Source of the DNA: Propionibacteriaceae bacterium P6A17
GTDB taxonomy: Bacteria; Actinomycetota; Actinomycetes; Propionibacteriales; Propionibacteriaceae
DNA length: 64,000 bases
Assembly: GCA_000619965.1 (NCBI GenBank)
Contig: JHVD01000001.1
Coordinates: forward strand, 1 to 64,000
Reading direction: 5' to 3'
Position 1 is the first letter of the stretch; every line of letters begins with the position of its first letter. Under the pieces are notes generated by a model. That model was not told the origin of the DNA. It saw only the letters and a program-made list of their open reading frames with translations, and did no database searches. Both the position numbers and the translations under genes were made by a program. This document shows positions 14,804 to 23,265 of the stretch, one piece after another.

Positions 14804-15750
14804 TCACCAACCGCCGCACCACCATCGCCCTGTTCGCCGCCGCACTCGCGGCCGGCTGCGCGCCCCAGTCGCCCGGCACCACGTCCACCAGCGCAGGCAC
14901 GCGAACGCCGGCCCCGGATCGGCCGAGGGTGACCGTCGGGCTCACCTACATCCCCAACGTGCAGTTCTGCGCCTTCTACCTCGGAGTGCAGGAGGGGCTC
15001 TTCGGCGACGTCGACGTGACCCTGCGCCACCACGGCGAACAGGAGGGGCTGTTCGAGGCGCTCCAGCTCGGGCGCGAGGACGTCGTGTTCGCGTCGGCCG
15101 ACGAGGCCGTGGTCGCCGGTGGTCTCGCGACGATCGCCACCGCCTACCAGCAGTACCCGGCCGAGGTGATGATCGCCGGCACCGCGGCAGGCCTCGGGGA
15201 CCTTCGCGGCAAGCGGCTGGGCATCCCGGGCCGTTACGGGTCCAGCTACTACGCCGCCCTAGCCGCACTGGCCAGTGCGGGGCTGACGGAGGAGGACGTC
15301 CGCCTGGTGGAGATCGGCTACACGTCCGTGGCTGCGCTCACCACGGGAAAGGTGGATGCGGTGGTCGGGTTTCGCAACAACGAGCTGGTGCAGTTCCAGC
15401 AACAGTCCTTCGCCGTGACGTCGTTGCCCATCGCCGACGAGGCGGTGCTCGTCGGGCCGAGCCTCATCACCACGCAGGCCCGCGCCGACGAGGAGGCGCT
15501 GCAGCGGGTCGTCGAGGGCATGCGCGCCGCGGAGGAGCGGGTGATCGCCGACCCGGAGGCCGCGCTGCGGGCGACGGCGCAGCAGGTGCCCGCGCTGGCG
15601 GACGCGGCGCAGCGGGCCAACGCGGAGGCCGTGCTGGAGGCGACGACGAAGCTGTGGCTGGACCCGTCGGGCGCGGTGAGCGTCGCCGTCGACGAGGCGG
15701 CCATGCAGCGGATGCGGACGTTCCTGCAGGAGGCCGGGATCGCGAAATGA
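14800..15750 (+). CDS. ribY: Substrate-binding lipoprotein, NMT1/THI5-like (RibY-type)
   Basis: The 316-aa protein has a lipoprotein signal peptide with lipobox LAAGC (lipidated Cys20), a Ser/Thr-rich linker, then an NMT1/THI5-like binding fold beginning VTVGLTYIPNVQFCAFYLGVQ. The GIPGRYGSSYYA and GYTSVAALTTGKVDAVVGF segments are typical of this family. It would bind the vitamin outside the membrane and deliver it to the permease encoded just upstream; the genes overlap (ATGA). The FMN riboswitch implies riboflavin or a precursor as ligand, by inference. Confidence 0.82.
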   Translation: MITNRRTTIALFAAALAAGCAPQSPGTTSTSAGTRTPAPDRPRVTVGLTYIPNVQFCAFYLGVQEGLFGDVDVTLRHHGEQEGLFEALQLGREDVVFASADEAVVAGGLATIATAYQQYPAEVMIAGTAAGLGDLRGKRLGIPGRYGSSYYAALAALASAGLTEEDVRLVEIGYTSVAALTTGKVDAVVGFRNNELVQFQQQSFAVTSLPIADEAVLVGPSLITTQARADEEALQRVVEGMRAAEERVIADPEAALRATAQQVPALADAAQRANAEAVLEATTKLWLDPSGAVSVAVDEAAMQRMRTFLQEAGIAK

Positions 15751-15752
15751 GC

Positions 15753-15776
15753 CAGGCCCCCCGCGACGCCGGGCCT
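15753..15776. terminator. Hairpin between convergent genes
   Basis: An inverted repeat (AGGCCC / GGGCCT with an 11-12 base loop) lies directly between the ribY stop and the stop of the converging membrane-protein gene. It lacks a T-run, so termination is plausible but unproven. Confidence 0.4.
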
Positions 15777-16185
15777 ACTCGTCGTCGACGACGGGCCCCG
15801 GCGGGCGCAGCAGCGCACCGATGACGGGGGCGGCGAGCACGGCCACCGTCATCGCGGCCTGCGACGGGACCCATGTCGCCAGCCACAACAGCGGCCCGGC
15901 GAGAAGGATCGACAGGCCCAGCCACAGGTAGCCGAACCGCAGGAGCCGGCAGATCAGCAGCGCCGCGGCGAACCCGACGGCCAGCCCGGCGATGGCGTAC
16001 CAGAAGTACGGTGGCACGTCGAGGGGTTCCGCCTCGACGACGGCCCCCGGATGGGCGTGGCTCCACCAGGCCACGCCGACGGCGGCCCCGGCGGGAATCA
16101 GCAGGAAGATGACGACCGCGGTCATCACCCACAACGCGAGCGCCCTCGGGCTGCTCCACACTTCGCTTCTCGCCACGCGCCCCAT
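15775..16185 (-). CDS. Small integral membrane protein, 136 aa
   Basis: Starting at ATG 16185 (MGRVARSEVWSS), the protein has three or four hydrophobic segments: about residues 15-38 (LALWVMTAVVIFLLIPAGAA), 62-85 (YAIAGLAVGFAAALLICRLL), and a C-terminal pair. It ends GPVVDDE. A longer in-frame upstream extension has no ribosome site. Similar short actinobacterial membrane proteins are unnamed; no function is assigned. It converges with ribY. Confidence 0.6.
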   Translation of the reverse strand: MGRVARSEVWSSPRALALWVMTAVVIFLLIPAGAAVGVAWWSHAHPGAVVEAEPLDVPPYFWYAIAGLAVGFAAALLICRLLRFGYLWLGLSILLAGPLLWLATWVPSQAAMTVAVLAAPVIGALLRPPGPVVDDE

Positions 16186-16308
16186 CGTAGTGGGGGACCA
16201 GTCGGCGACACTCGCGTCAGCGGCGTCACACGTCGTGGCCTCCACCAGCACGTTGCGGGGGACCGCGCCATGGGCGGCGACTGGCGCGGGGCGCCTGCGC
16301 GCGAGTGC

Positions 16309-17277
16309 TCAGCGCACCTCGACGAGCGTGCGGCCGTGCAGCCTGCCGTCGAGGAGTTGCTGGCCGGCTGCGATCACGTCGTCGAGCCCGATCGTGCGTG
16401 TCATCGCCGACAGGAGGCCGCGGTCCACGCCCCGGTCGAGCACCCGCCACGCGTCGGCGCGGTCGTCGGCGTCGGCCCAGACGGAGTCGATGCCGGCGAG
16501 CGTGACGCCGCGCAGGATGAACGGCATCACGCTGGCCGGCAGATCCGCGGAGCCGGCGAGGCCGCAGGCCGCGACGGTGCCCCCGGGGATGGTGCGCGCG
16601 ATGGCGTTGGCGAGCACGACCCCACCGACGGAGTCGACCACGCCCGCGTAGAGGGCCTTCTGCAGCGGCCGGCCGGTGGCGCCGAATTCGTCGCGCCCCA
16701 CCACCTGCTGCGCGCCCAGCGAGCGCAGGTAGTCGCCGAACTCGTCGGCCCTGCCGGTCAGCGCTGCCACCTCGAACCCGGCGGAGGCGAGCAGCATCGT
16801 CGCGACCGACCCGACGCCCCCGGTGGCGCCCGTGACGAGCACCGGGCCCTGATCGGGCGTGCACCCTTCCATGACCAGGCGCAGCACCGCGAGCGCCGCC
16901 GTGTAGCCGGCCGTGCCCAGCGCTGCCGCGTCGGTGGGGGAGAAGCCTTCGGGGAGCGCGACGGCAAGGCTCGGGTCGATGTGGGCGAGCGTGGTGTAGC
17001 CGCCGTGGCGCGTCTCGGACAGGCCCGCCCCGTTGAGGACGATCCACTGCCCCGGGGTGAAGCGCTCGTCGCTGGAGGTGCGCACCGTGCCCACGAGGTC
17101 GATGCCCGCGATCAGCGGGCGCTGGCGCACCACGCCCGGGCGCCCGGTGACGGCGAGTGCGTCCTTGTAGTTGAGATCGGAGTAGTGGACGTCGACGGTG
17201 ACCGGCTCGTCGGGCAGGAATCCCTCGTCGAGCTCCTGGAGGCCGACCGAATCTTCATTCACGATGATGGCGCGCAT
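16309..17277 (-). CDS. acuI: MDR-family oxidoreductase, acrylyl-CoA reductase-like
   Basis: The 322-aa protein is a zinc-independent quinone-oxidoreductase-like MDR. The N-terminal GroES-like domain contains VHYSDLNYKDALAVTGRPGV; the nucleotide-binding loop is VTGATGGVGSVA near residue 148. The combination is diagnostic of the YhdH/AcuI subfamily, which reduces acrylyl-CoA to propionyl-CoA with NADPH. A propionate-related role would suit the adjacent CoA-transferase. The ATG at 17277 lies seven bases after a TAGGCT hexamer. Substrate is inferred from family only. Confidence 0.82.
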   Translation of the reverse strand: MRAIIVNEDSVGLQELDEGFLPDEPVTVDVHYSDLNYKDALAVTGRPGVVRQRPLIAGIDLVGTVRTSSDERFTPGQWIVLNGAGLSETRHGGYTTLAHIDPSLAVALPEGFSPTDAAALGTAGYTAALAVLRLVMEGCTPDQGPVLVTGATGGVGSVATMLLASAGFEVAALTGRADEFGDYLRSLGAQQVVGRDEFGATGRPLQKALYAGVVDSVGGVVLANAIARTIPGGTVAACGLAGSADLPASVMPFILRGVTLAGIDSVWADADDRADAWRVLDRGVDRGLLSAMTRTIGLDDVIAAGQQLLDGRLHGRTLVEVR

Positions 17278-17558
17278 GCTCTCCAGCCTAGGCGGTCGAC
17301 GGCGCCCGGCTTGCGTCGGCCCCTCGCGCCGGGGATCGGGTGCCGCGGGTGTCCGTCGGGCGCCAAGCGGGTGGCGCTACGATCGACTACGTGTTGAACG
17401 CAGGCGGGAACCTCCCACATCGGTCGAATTCGGCCGTGGAAGGGGTGTTGCTTGGGCGGATTTCGTGCCACACTGTGCGCAAGCCGTATACGGTTCCCAC
17501 GTCCGACGACTCGCAGTGGAGCGAGTTCCTCCACTTGGACCCGAACAAGGAGAAGTAG
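17278..17558. promoter_or_regulatory. Intergenic promoter region of the CoA-transferase gene
   Basis: The 281-bp gap contains TTGCTT (17448-17453) and CACTGT (17471-17476) with 17-bp spacing as a candidate promoter. A second -10-like TATACG lies at 17487-17492. The leader is about 70-80 bases and ends with AAGGAG before the ATG. The minus-strand TAGGCT for acuI is at 17285-17290. A short open frame across the gap does not look like a gene. Confidence 0.4.
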
Positions 17559-19064
17559 ATGTCCCGTATCGACAACGCCGAACTGCGCGGCAAGGTCATG
17601 TCCGCCGAGGAGGCGGCCCAGTTCGTCAATCACGGTGATCGCGTCGGTCTTTCCGGCTTCACCGGAGCCGCGTACCCCAAGGCGCTGCCGACCGCGATCG
17701 CGAACCGCGCGAAGGCCGAGCACGAGGCAGGCCGTCCGTTCCAGATCGACGTCTTCACCGGCGCCTCCACCGCGCCCGACTGCGACGGTGTGCTGGCCGA
17801 GGCCGACGCCGTCCGCTTCCGCTCGCCCTACCAGTCCGATCCGGTGATGCGCAAGGCCATCAACGACGGCAAGATCCTCTACTCCGACGTGCACCTGTCG
17901 CACTCGGGTTGGCAAGTCCGCCGCGGCTACTTCGGCAAGCTCGACGTCGCGATCGTCGAGGCCACCCGCATCGACGCCGACGGCAACCTCATCCCCTCCT
18001 CCGGCGTCGGCAACAACGTCGAGTACCTCGACACCGCCGAGCGCATCATCGTCGAGGTCAACTCGTGGCAGTCCGCGGACCTGGAGGGCATGGCCGACAT
18101 CTACCGCATCGGCCCGACGCCCGGCCGCAAGCCCATCCCGATCACCGCCGCCGGCGACCGCATCGGCAACCCCTACATCGACATCGACCTGTCCAAGGTG
18201 GTGGCCGTCGTCGAGACCGACGCCCCCGACCGCAATGCGCCGTTCAAGCCGCTCGACGACATCTCGAAGCAGATCGCCGGGCACTTCCTCGATTTCCTCG
18301 AGGGTGAGGTCGCCGCTGGCCGGCTCGCCTACGACCAGTATGTGATGCAGTCGGGCGTCGGCAACGTCCCGAACGCGGTGATGGCGGGTCTGCTCGACTC
18401 CAAGTTCGAGAACATCCAGGCCTACACCGAGGTCATCCAGGACGGCATGATCGACCTCATCGACGCCGGCAAGATGACCGTCGCCTCCGCGACCTCCTTC
18501 TCGCTGTCGCCGGAGTACGCCCACAAGATGAACGACAACGCGGCCTTCTACCGCAAGCACATCGTCATGCGTCCGCAGCAGGTGTCGAACCACCCCGAGG
18601 TGATCCGTCGACTCGCACTCATCGCCACCAACGGCCTCATCGAGGCCGACATCTACGGCAACGTCAACTCGACGAACGTCTCCGGCACCCGCATGATGAA
18701 CGGCATCGGCGGCTCGGGCGATTTCACCCGCAACGGCGCGATCTCGTCGTTCATCACTCCCTCGGAGGCGAAGAACGGCGCCATCTCGGCGATCGTCCCG
18801 TTCGCGTCGCACATCGACCACACGGAACACGACGTCATGGTCGTCATCACCGAGTACGGCTACGCCGACCTGCGCGGCCTCGCGCCCAAGCAGCGTGTCG
18901 AGAAGATGATCGGGATCGCGCACCCGGACTACCGTCCGCTCCTGCAGGAGTACGTCGACCAGGCGGCGGCCAAGTGCGGCACGCACCAGACGCCCCACGA
19001 CTTGGCGCACGCCTTCGACTTCCACACCCGCCTCACCGAGACGGGCACGATGAAGAAGGCCTGA
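17559..19064 (+). CDS. Succinate/propionyl-CoA CoA-transferase (acetyl-CoA hydrolase/transferase family)
   Basis: The 501-aa protein is a full-length class I CoA-transferase-fold enzyme: an N-terminal domain (VGLSGFTGAAYPKALP), the catalytic-glutamate region AYTEVIQDGMIDL near residue 290 and the CoA-binding GGSGDF loop near residue 385. It is of the succinate CoA-transferase (YgfH/ScpC) type. In propionic acid bacteria this enzyme exchanges CoA between propionyl-CoA and succinate in the Wood-Werkman cycle; acetate can also be an acceptor. A good SD (AAGGAG) precedes the ATG, and a strong hairpin follows the stop. Codon use is biased toward C-ending codons, consistent with high expression. 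Confidence 0.9.
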   Translation: MSRIDNAELRGKVMSAEEAAQFVNHGDRVGLSGFTGAAYPKALPTAIANRAKAEHEAGRPFQIDVFTGASTAPDCDGVLAEADAVRFRSPYQSDPVMRKAINDGKILYSDVHLSHSGWQVRRGYFGKLDVAIVEATRIDADGNLIPSSGVGNNVEYLDTAERIIVEVNSWQSADLEGMADIYRIGPTPGRKPIPITAAGDRIGNPYIDIDLSKVVAVVETDAPDRNAPFKPLDDISKQIAGHFLDFLEGEVAAGRLAYDQYVMQSGVGNVPNAVMAGLLDSKFENIQAYTEVIQDGMIDLIDAGKMTVASATSFSLSPEYAHKMNDNAAFYRKHIVMRPQQVSNHPEVIRRLALIATNGLIEADIYGNVNSTNVSGTRMMNGIGGSGDFTRNGAISSFITPSEAKNGAISAIVPFASHIDHTEHDVMVVITEYGYADLRGLAPKQRVEKMIGIAHPDYRPLLQEYVDQAAAKCGTHQTPHDLAHAFDFHTRLTETGTMKKA

Positions 19065-19085
19065 GCGTCCGTCCCAGCTGCAGCG

Positions 19086-19123
19086 AAGGGGCCCCGCACC
19101 ACATCCAAGGTGCGGGGCCCCTT
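19086..19123 (+). terminator. Strong hairpin terminator after the CoA-transferase
   Basis: A perfect 15-bp stem (AAGGGGCCCCGCACC, 19086-19100, and its complement at 19109-19123) with an 8-base loop begins 21 bases after the stop. It lacks a long T-run, as usual in high-GC actinobacteria. Its stem core recurs in the hairpin at 19662-19699. Confidence 0.8.
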
Positions 19124-19661
19124 CCGCGGTTTCGGAACGCTCGCCCGGGAGCCCACCGAGGTGCCGCACGGCCACTGGATGCCGGTGGTGTGAACCGTGA
19201 GCTCACACTCGATGTCGGAAATGGGCCGATTCGGAGGTCATTTGCCCATCGAGTGTGAGTGGGTGGTTCGAAGACCCGGGCACCTCGGCCAACTGCAGGC
19301 GGACATGATCGCCGGTCGAGTCGGTGACCGCCGCACCTTGGTCCAAGATTTGGGATCTCGCCCTGCCCGTGAGCAGACTCCAGAGCAGGGGAGGCCTGCA
19401 CGGCGCGATGCTCGAGGTGACCGGCGGGATCGGATCGTGGCGTCGACGAATCAGCGGCCCGCCACCGCAGAGGTGCTCAAGGAGCCGGAGGAGTTCGCCG
19501 GTGCCCACGTCACCATCGACACCGGCTGCGGCCCTGTGCTCTGCCACAGGGCCGAAGCCCCTGCGCCCGAAGGCTGGGCCGGTCCCATTGGTGTCTGGCT
19601 ACTCAATGCTGCCTGCAGCCCCTGCGCCCGCAGGCTGGGCACCCTGCAGGCGATGGTTGCG
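19124..19661. other. Gene-poor interval with inverted and direct repeats
   Basis: About 540 bp between two terminators with no convincing gene; open frames here have no ribosome sites and no family resemblance. It contains a 13-bp perfect inverted repeat (19202-19214 / 19247-19259) and two copies of a roughly 22-bp unit GCCCCTGCGCCCG(A/C)AGGCTGG (about 19557 and 19619), the second able to fold as CCTGC-GCCC-GCAGG. It may be a decayed mobile element or may hold an unannotated RNA. Neither is proven. Confidence 0.45.
19202..19259. repeat. 13-bp perfect inverted repeat with 32-base loop
   Basis: CTCACACTCGATG at 19202-19214 is complementary to CATCGAGTGTGAG at 19247-19259. The loop contains a further AAATG/CATTT pairing, so the transcript could form a stepped hairpin on either strand. 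It is not adjacent to a gene end, so it does not look like a simple terminator. Confidence 0.7.
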
Positions 19662-19699
19662 ACGGGGGCCCCGCACCATGAGCGGTGCGGGGCCCCCGT
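19662..19699 (-). terminator. Hairpin terminator after glnA (possibly bidirectional)
   Basis: A perfect 16-bp stem (ACGGGGGCCCCGCACC, 19662-19677, with its complement at 19684-19699) closes a six-base loop, 19 bases downstream of the minus-strand glnA stop. It would end glnA transcription. Confidence 0.8.
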
Positions 19700-19717
19700 G
19701 TGTCAAGGCGGCGAGGA

Positions 19718-21139
19718 TCAGAGCGCGTAGTACAGCTCGAACTCGTAGGGGTGCGGGCGCTGCGCGATCGCGGTGACCTCGGCACGCTTGAGGTTGATCC
19801 ACGTCTCGATCAGGTCGGACGTGAAGACGTCGCCGGGGAGCAGGAACTCGTGGTCGGCCTCGAGCGCGTCGAGGACGGACGAGAGGTTGCCCGGGACGGT
19901 CGGCACCTGGTCGTGCTCCTCCGGGGGCAGCTCGTAGAGGTCCTTGTCGACCGGCGGCAGCGGCTCGATGCGGTTCTGGATGCCGTCGAGACCGGCCATG
20001 AGCATTGCCGAGAAGGCGAGGTAGGGGTTGGCCGACGGGTCGGGGCAGCGGAACTCGATGCGCTTGGCCTTCGGGTTGGAACCCGTGATCGGGATGCGGA
20101 TGCAGGCCGAGCGGTTGCGCTGCGAGTAGACGAGGTTGACCGGGGCCTCGAAGCCGGGGACCAGACGGTGGTAGGAGTTGACCGACGGGTTGGTGAACGC
20201 CAGCAGCGCCGGGGCGTGCTTCAGCAGACCGCCGATGTACCAACGGGCCTGGTCGGACAGGCCGGCGTAGCCGTTCTCATCGTAGAACTGCGGGGTGCCC
20301 TCGGACCACAGCGACATGTGGCAGTGCATGCCCGAGCCGTTGTCGCCGAAGATCGGCTTCGGCATGAAGGTGGCCGTCTTGCCTGCCTCCCACGCGGTGT
20401 TGCGCACGAGGTACTTGAACTTCAGCACGTCGTCGGCGGCCTTCAGCAGCGTGTTGAAGCGCCAGTTGATCTCGGCCTGGCCCGCGGTGCCGACCTCGTG
20501 GTGGGCACGCTCGACGACGAGCCCCGAGCCCTCCATGTGGCGGACGATGTCGTCGCGGAGGTCACCGAAGTGGTCCACGGGCGCCACGGGGAAGTAGCCG
20601 CCCTTGTACTTCACCTTGTAGCCGCGGTTGCCGCCGTCCTCGACGCGGCCGGTGTTCCACGCGCCCGCCTCGGAGTCGATGTGGTAGTAGGCCGAGTTCG
20701 AGGTGGTGTCGAAGCGGATGTCGTCGAACACGTAGAACTCGGCCTCGGGGGCGAAGTACGCGGTGTCCGCGATGCCGGTGGACTGCAGGTAGGCCTCCGC
20801 CTTGCGGGCGATGTTGCGCGGGTCGCGCGAGTAGGGCTCCTTGGTCAGCGGATCGTGGACGAAGAAGTTGACGTTCAGGGTCTTCGACTTGCGGAAGGGA
20901 TCGACGTAGGCGGTCGTCGGGTCCGGCAGCAGCGACATGTCCGACTCATGGATCTTCTGGAAGCCCGTGATGGACGAGCCGTCGAAGTTCAGACCGTCCT
21001 CGAAGACCGACTCGTCGAAGGAGCCAGCGGGGACCGTGAAGTGCTGGAGCACACCCGGGAGGTCGCAGAAGCGGACGTCGATGGTTTCGATGCCCTCCTC
21101 CTTGACGTAGCGCAAGAGCTCGGAAGCGTCTTTGAACAT
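19718..21139 (-). CDS. glnA: Glutamine synthetase type I (adenylylatable)
   Basis: The 473-aa GSI-beta enzyme makes glutamine from glutamate, ammonia and ATP. Visible motifs are the DGSSITGF segment near residue 53, metal-binding PEAEFYVFD near 131, [11 protein letters not shown] near 268 and NRSACIRIP near 342. The adenylylation loop [11 protein letters not shown] puts the acceptor at Tyr402, so GlnE (10852-13752) can inactivate it. A strong SD (GGAAGGTGG) precedes the ATG at 21139. It diverges from an RDD-family membrane gene, an arrangement shared with other actinobacteria, and ends in a strong hairpin. Confidence 0.97.
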   Translation of the reverse strand: MFKDASELLRYVKEEGIETIDVRFCDLPGVLQHFTVPAGSFDESVFEDGLNFDGSSITGFQKIHESDMSLLPDPTTAYVDPFRKSKTLNVNFFVHDPLTKEPYSRDPRNIARKAEAYLQSTGIADTAYFAPEAEFYVFDDIRFDTTSNSAYYHIDSEAGAWNTGRVEDGGNRGYKVKYKGGYFPVAPVDHFGDLRDDIVRHMEGSGLVVERAHHEVGTAGQAEINWRFNTLLKAADDVLKFKYLVRNTAWEAGKTATFMPKPIFGDNGSGMHCHMSLWSEGTPQFYDENGYAGLSDQARWYIGGLLKHAPALLAFTNPSVNSYHRLVPGFEAPVNLVYSQRNRSACIRIPITGSNPKAKRIEFRCPDPSANPYLAFSAMLMAGLDGIQNRIEPLPPVDKDLYELPPEEHDQVPTVPGNLSSVLDALEADHEFLLPGDVFTSDLIETWINLKRAEVTAIAQRPHPYEFELYYAL

Positions 21140-21308
21140 GAAACCACCTTCCTGATTGGTTCGACAGGTTCACGATAGGGCGGCGTCCGCCGTCGGAGGC
21201 ATCCCCTGCCCAATTCTGCCCTCGGCAGTGGCGCGATGGGGCAAGGATGTGCTATATACCGCTGGCGGTGGAGCGTCGTGCCGCTGTCGGAGCGGGTAGG
21301 CTGCGGGC

Positions 21309-21731
21309 GTGCAGCAACTGGAAGACGAATACCCGGGATCGAGCCTTGGTCTGCCCCGCGAGGGGAGAGGATCGCTCGCGTCGTGGCGGGCGCGTGTCGC
21401 GGCCCTCATCATCGACTGGTTGGCATCGATGCTGGTGGCTACGCTGCTGTTCGGGGTCGAGGTGCTCACCGGCTCCGGGTGGCGCAGCTTCATGATCCTC
21501 GCGACGTTCTTCGTCGAGGCCTCCGTGCTGACGACGATCACCGGCAGCTCGTTCGGCCAGTTGCTCGCGCGCATCGGCGTCACGCGCGTCGACGGGCTGC
21601 CGCTGGGACTGTGGCGCCCGACGCTGCGCACGCTGCTCAAGTGCCTCGTGGTGCCCGTCGTGGTGATCGGCGCCGAACGTCGCCACCTCGACGACCTCCT
21701 GCTCGGCACCGTCGTGGTCAATCGCCGGTGA
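21309..21731 (+). CDS. RDD-family membrane protein, 140 aa
   Basis: The RDD signature is visible: ...WRARVAALIIDWLASMLVATLLF near residue 26, a second span LATFFVEASVLTTI, then GQLLARIGVTRVDG and a final hydrophobic span before RRHLDDLLLGTVVV. Three transmembrane segments are predicted. RDD proteins have been linked to transport or ion exchange, but no substrate is known. The GTG at 21309 lies six bases after TAGGCT (21297-21302), consistent with a leaderless mRNA. It is a conserved actinobacterial neighbour of glnA. Confidence 0.82.
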   Translation: MQQLEDEYPGSSLGLPREGRGSLASWRARVAALIIDWLASMLVATLLFGVEVLTGSGWRSFMILATFFVEASVLTTITGSSFGQLLARIGVTRVDGLPLGLWRPTLRTLLKCLVVPVVVIGAERRHLDDLLLGTVVVNRR

Positions 21732-21737
21732 CGCAAC

Positions 21738-21774
21738 GGCGGCCGCGCAGGAGCCCACGCTCCGCACGGCCGCC
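21738..21774. terminator. Hairpin between convergent RDD and tusA genes
   Basis: GGCGGCCG (21738-21745) pairs with CGGCCGCC (21767-21774), with additional inner GGAG/CTCC pairing. It is located between two convergent stops and may serve both. No T-run. Confidence 0.5.
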
Positions 21775-21790
21775 ACGGCGCTGGAGGGCG

Positions 21791-22021
21791 TTAGGGCTTC
21801 GCGACGGTGATCGTCCAGCCCGCGTCTTTCACCCGCTGGAAGTCCACGACGGGGTAGCCCTGCTCCGCCGCCCAGCGCGGGATCGACTCCGTGGCCTGGG
21901 TGCAGTCGAAGTCGATGCGCAGCAGGTCGCCACTGGGGATGGCTGCGATGGCCTCCTTCGCCTCGGCGAGCGGGAACGGGCACACCTCGCCGGCGGTGTC
22001 GAGAAGGTGGGTGGTGCTCAT
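21791..22021 (-). CDS. tusA: TusA-family sulfur carrier protein
   Basis: The 76-aa protein contains the TusA signature around residues 7-25: LDTAGEVCPFPLAEAKEAI, in which CPxP supplies the persulfide-carrying cysteine. It lacks a rhodanese domain. The gene follows a YeeE/YedE-type transporter by 14 bases in the same operon, a common pairing in which TusA accepts sulfur or selenium from the imported species. A GGAGTATCACC ribosome site precedes the ATG at 22021. Confidence 0.9.
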   Translation of the reverse strand: MSTTHLLDTAGEVCPFPLAEAKEAIAAIPSGDLLRIDFDCTQATESIPRWAAEQGYPVVDFQRVKDAGWTITVAKP

Positions 22022-22035
22022 GGTGATACTCCTTG

Positions 22036-23115
22036 TCAGACGTTTGCGGGGACGGTTTGGGGGGCGACGGTGAGTCGCTTGGCCGGAGGCCGCAGGAACA
22101 GCTTCGCCGCCACGCCGACGCCCAGGAAGAAGCCGGCGAACGACAACCAGCCGTTCAGGCTCAGCTCCGCGGAGCCGACGAACGAACCGCCGATGGTGCA
22201 GCCGCCGGCCAGCGACGCGCCAATGCCCATGGCGATGCCGCCGAGGAGCGACTTCACCATCTGGCGCTCGTCGGGCACGCGCAGCCGGAACTCGCCCGCG
22301 CCCTTGGCGGCGATGTAGGAGCCGACGATGATGCCCACCACGAGCAGGGTGCCCCAGTCGAGCAGCTTCGCGCTGTCGCCGGTGACGATGCCCGTGGCGA
22401 GATTCGACGACGGGGTCGTGATGCCGAGGCCGGCCCGGCGCCCGGACGCGTAGCTCAGCGGGTAGGCGATGATGCCGATCACGCCGAGCAGCACGGCCGT
22501 GACGAACGGGTGCCACGGCTTCTCGAACAACCAGTGGGCCAGCCCGGTGCGCGTCGGCGGGAGGGTGGCGATGGTGAGACGGCGTTCCCGCAGGAGGTGC
22601 CCACGGGCCAGCCATCCCACGCCCAGCACGAGGGCCCCGACGACGATCCACGGGCTGATCCCCAGCAGCGAGTGCACCGTCGTGACCTCGAGCGTGTTGA
22701 TCTCCTTGGCGCCCGAATTGAGGGGCTTCAGGATGCCCTCCTTCATGGCGGCGGCCGAGAGGGCGTACATGATGAGCGCGAGCCAGCTTCCGATGAGACC
22801 CTCGCCGGCGCGGTAGTAGGTGCCAGTGGCGCAGCCGCCGGCGAGCACGATGCCGATGCCGAAGATCAGCGAGCCGATGATCGTCGCGAACGGGGTGAGG
22901 GGGCGGGAGGAGTCGTCGACGACGCCCATCGAGCGCAGCGTGAAGAAGCCGACGGACAGCACGGCGATCGCGATGAGGTAGGCGGTCAGCCAGCGGTGGC
23001 TGCGCGAGATCCACACCTCGCGGAAGGCGCCGGTGACGCAGAAGCGGCCGCGTTGGAGGACGAAGCCGAGGACGGCACCGACCAACAGGCCGGTGAGGGC
23101 AAAGAAGAGTTGCAT
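22036..23115 (-). CDS. tsuA: YeeE/YedE-family thiosulfate (or selenium/sulfur) transporter
   Basis: The 359-aa polytopic protein has about nine to ten membrane spans in two related halves. Conserved cysteine motifs GRFCVTGAF near residue 24, LAGGCATGTYYRAGEG near 95 and LAGGCTIGGSFVG near 300 line the pore and relay thiosulfate in characterised YeeE. It is followed by tusA. Its SD (AGGAG, about 23124-23128) lies in a segment complementary to the end of the upstream leader ORF, suggesting translational control. Substrate (thiosulfate or a related sulfur/selenium species) is inferred. Confidence 0.85.
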   Translation of the reverse strand: MQLFFALTGLLVGAVLGFVLQRGRFCVTGAFREVWISRSHRWLTAYLIAIAVLSVGFFTLRSMGVVDDSSRPLTPFATIIGSLIFGIGIVLAGGCATGTYYRAGEGLIGSWLALIMYALSAAAMKEGILKPLNSGAKEINTLEVTTVHSLLGISPWIVVGALVLGVGWLARGHLLRERRLTIATLPPTRTGLAHWLFEKPWHPFVTAVLLGVIGIIAYPLSYASGRRAGLGITTPSSNLATGIVTGDSAKLLDWGTLLVVGIIVGSYIAAKGAGEFRLRVPDERQMVKSLLGGIAMGIGASLAGGCTIGGSFVGSAELSLNGWLSFAGFFLGVGVAAKLFLRPPAKRLTVAPQTVPANV

Positions 23116-23265
23116 GGGGGGAGCTCCTGAGGGTGCGCCATCGGCGCAAAGGGGAGGACGGCGCCGCTTGGAGGGCGCCGAGGGTGTCGCTGGGGTCGCG
23201 CCGGCAAGGGGCGCGGCAGGGGACGCCGCCGGAGGGACTCGTCGGCGGGGACGCGAAGGGGGAGC
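23116..23265 (-). promoter_or_regulatory. Leader-tsuA intercistronic region with SD-complementary segment
   Basis: On the minus strand GAGCTCC at the leader's end (23261-23267) is a perfect 7-bp complement to GGAGCTC at the tsuA SD (23121-23127). Overlapping CCTGAG/CTCAGG segments offer an alternative 6-bp pairing. The rest is very GC-rich with several possible stems. This can be read as an SD-masking structure that depends on leader translation. Confidence 0.5.

Noticed and set aside
17340-17558. 72-codon frame ahead of the CoA-transferase
   Set aside because: It covers the likely promoter and leader, has no ribosome site and shows no recognisable protein features.
19197-19776. Open frames on both strands between the two terminators
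   Set aside because: They run through palindromes and terminator stems and have no SD or domain. More likely non-coding or decayed DNA.
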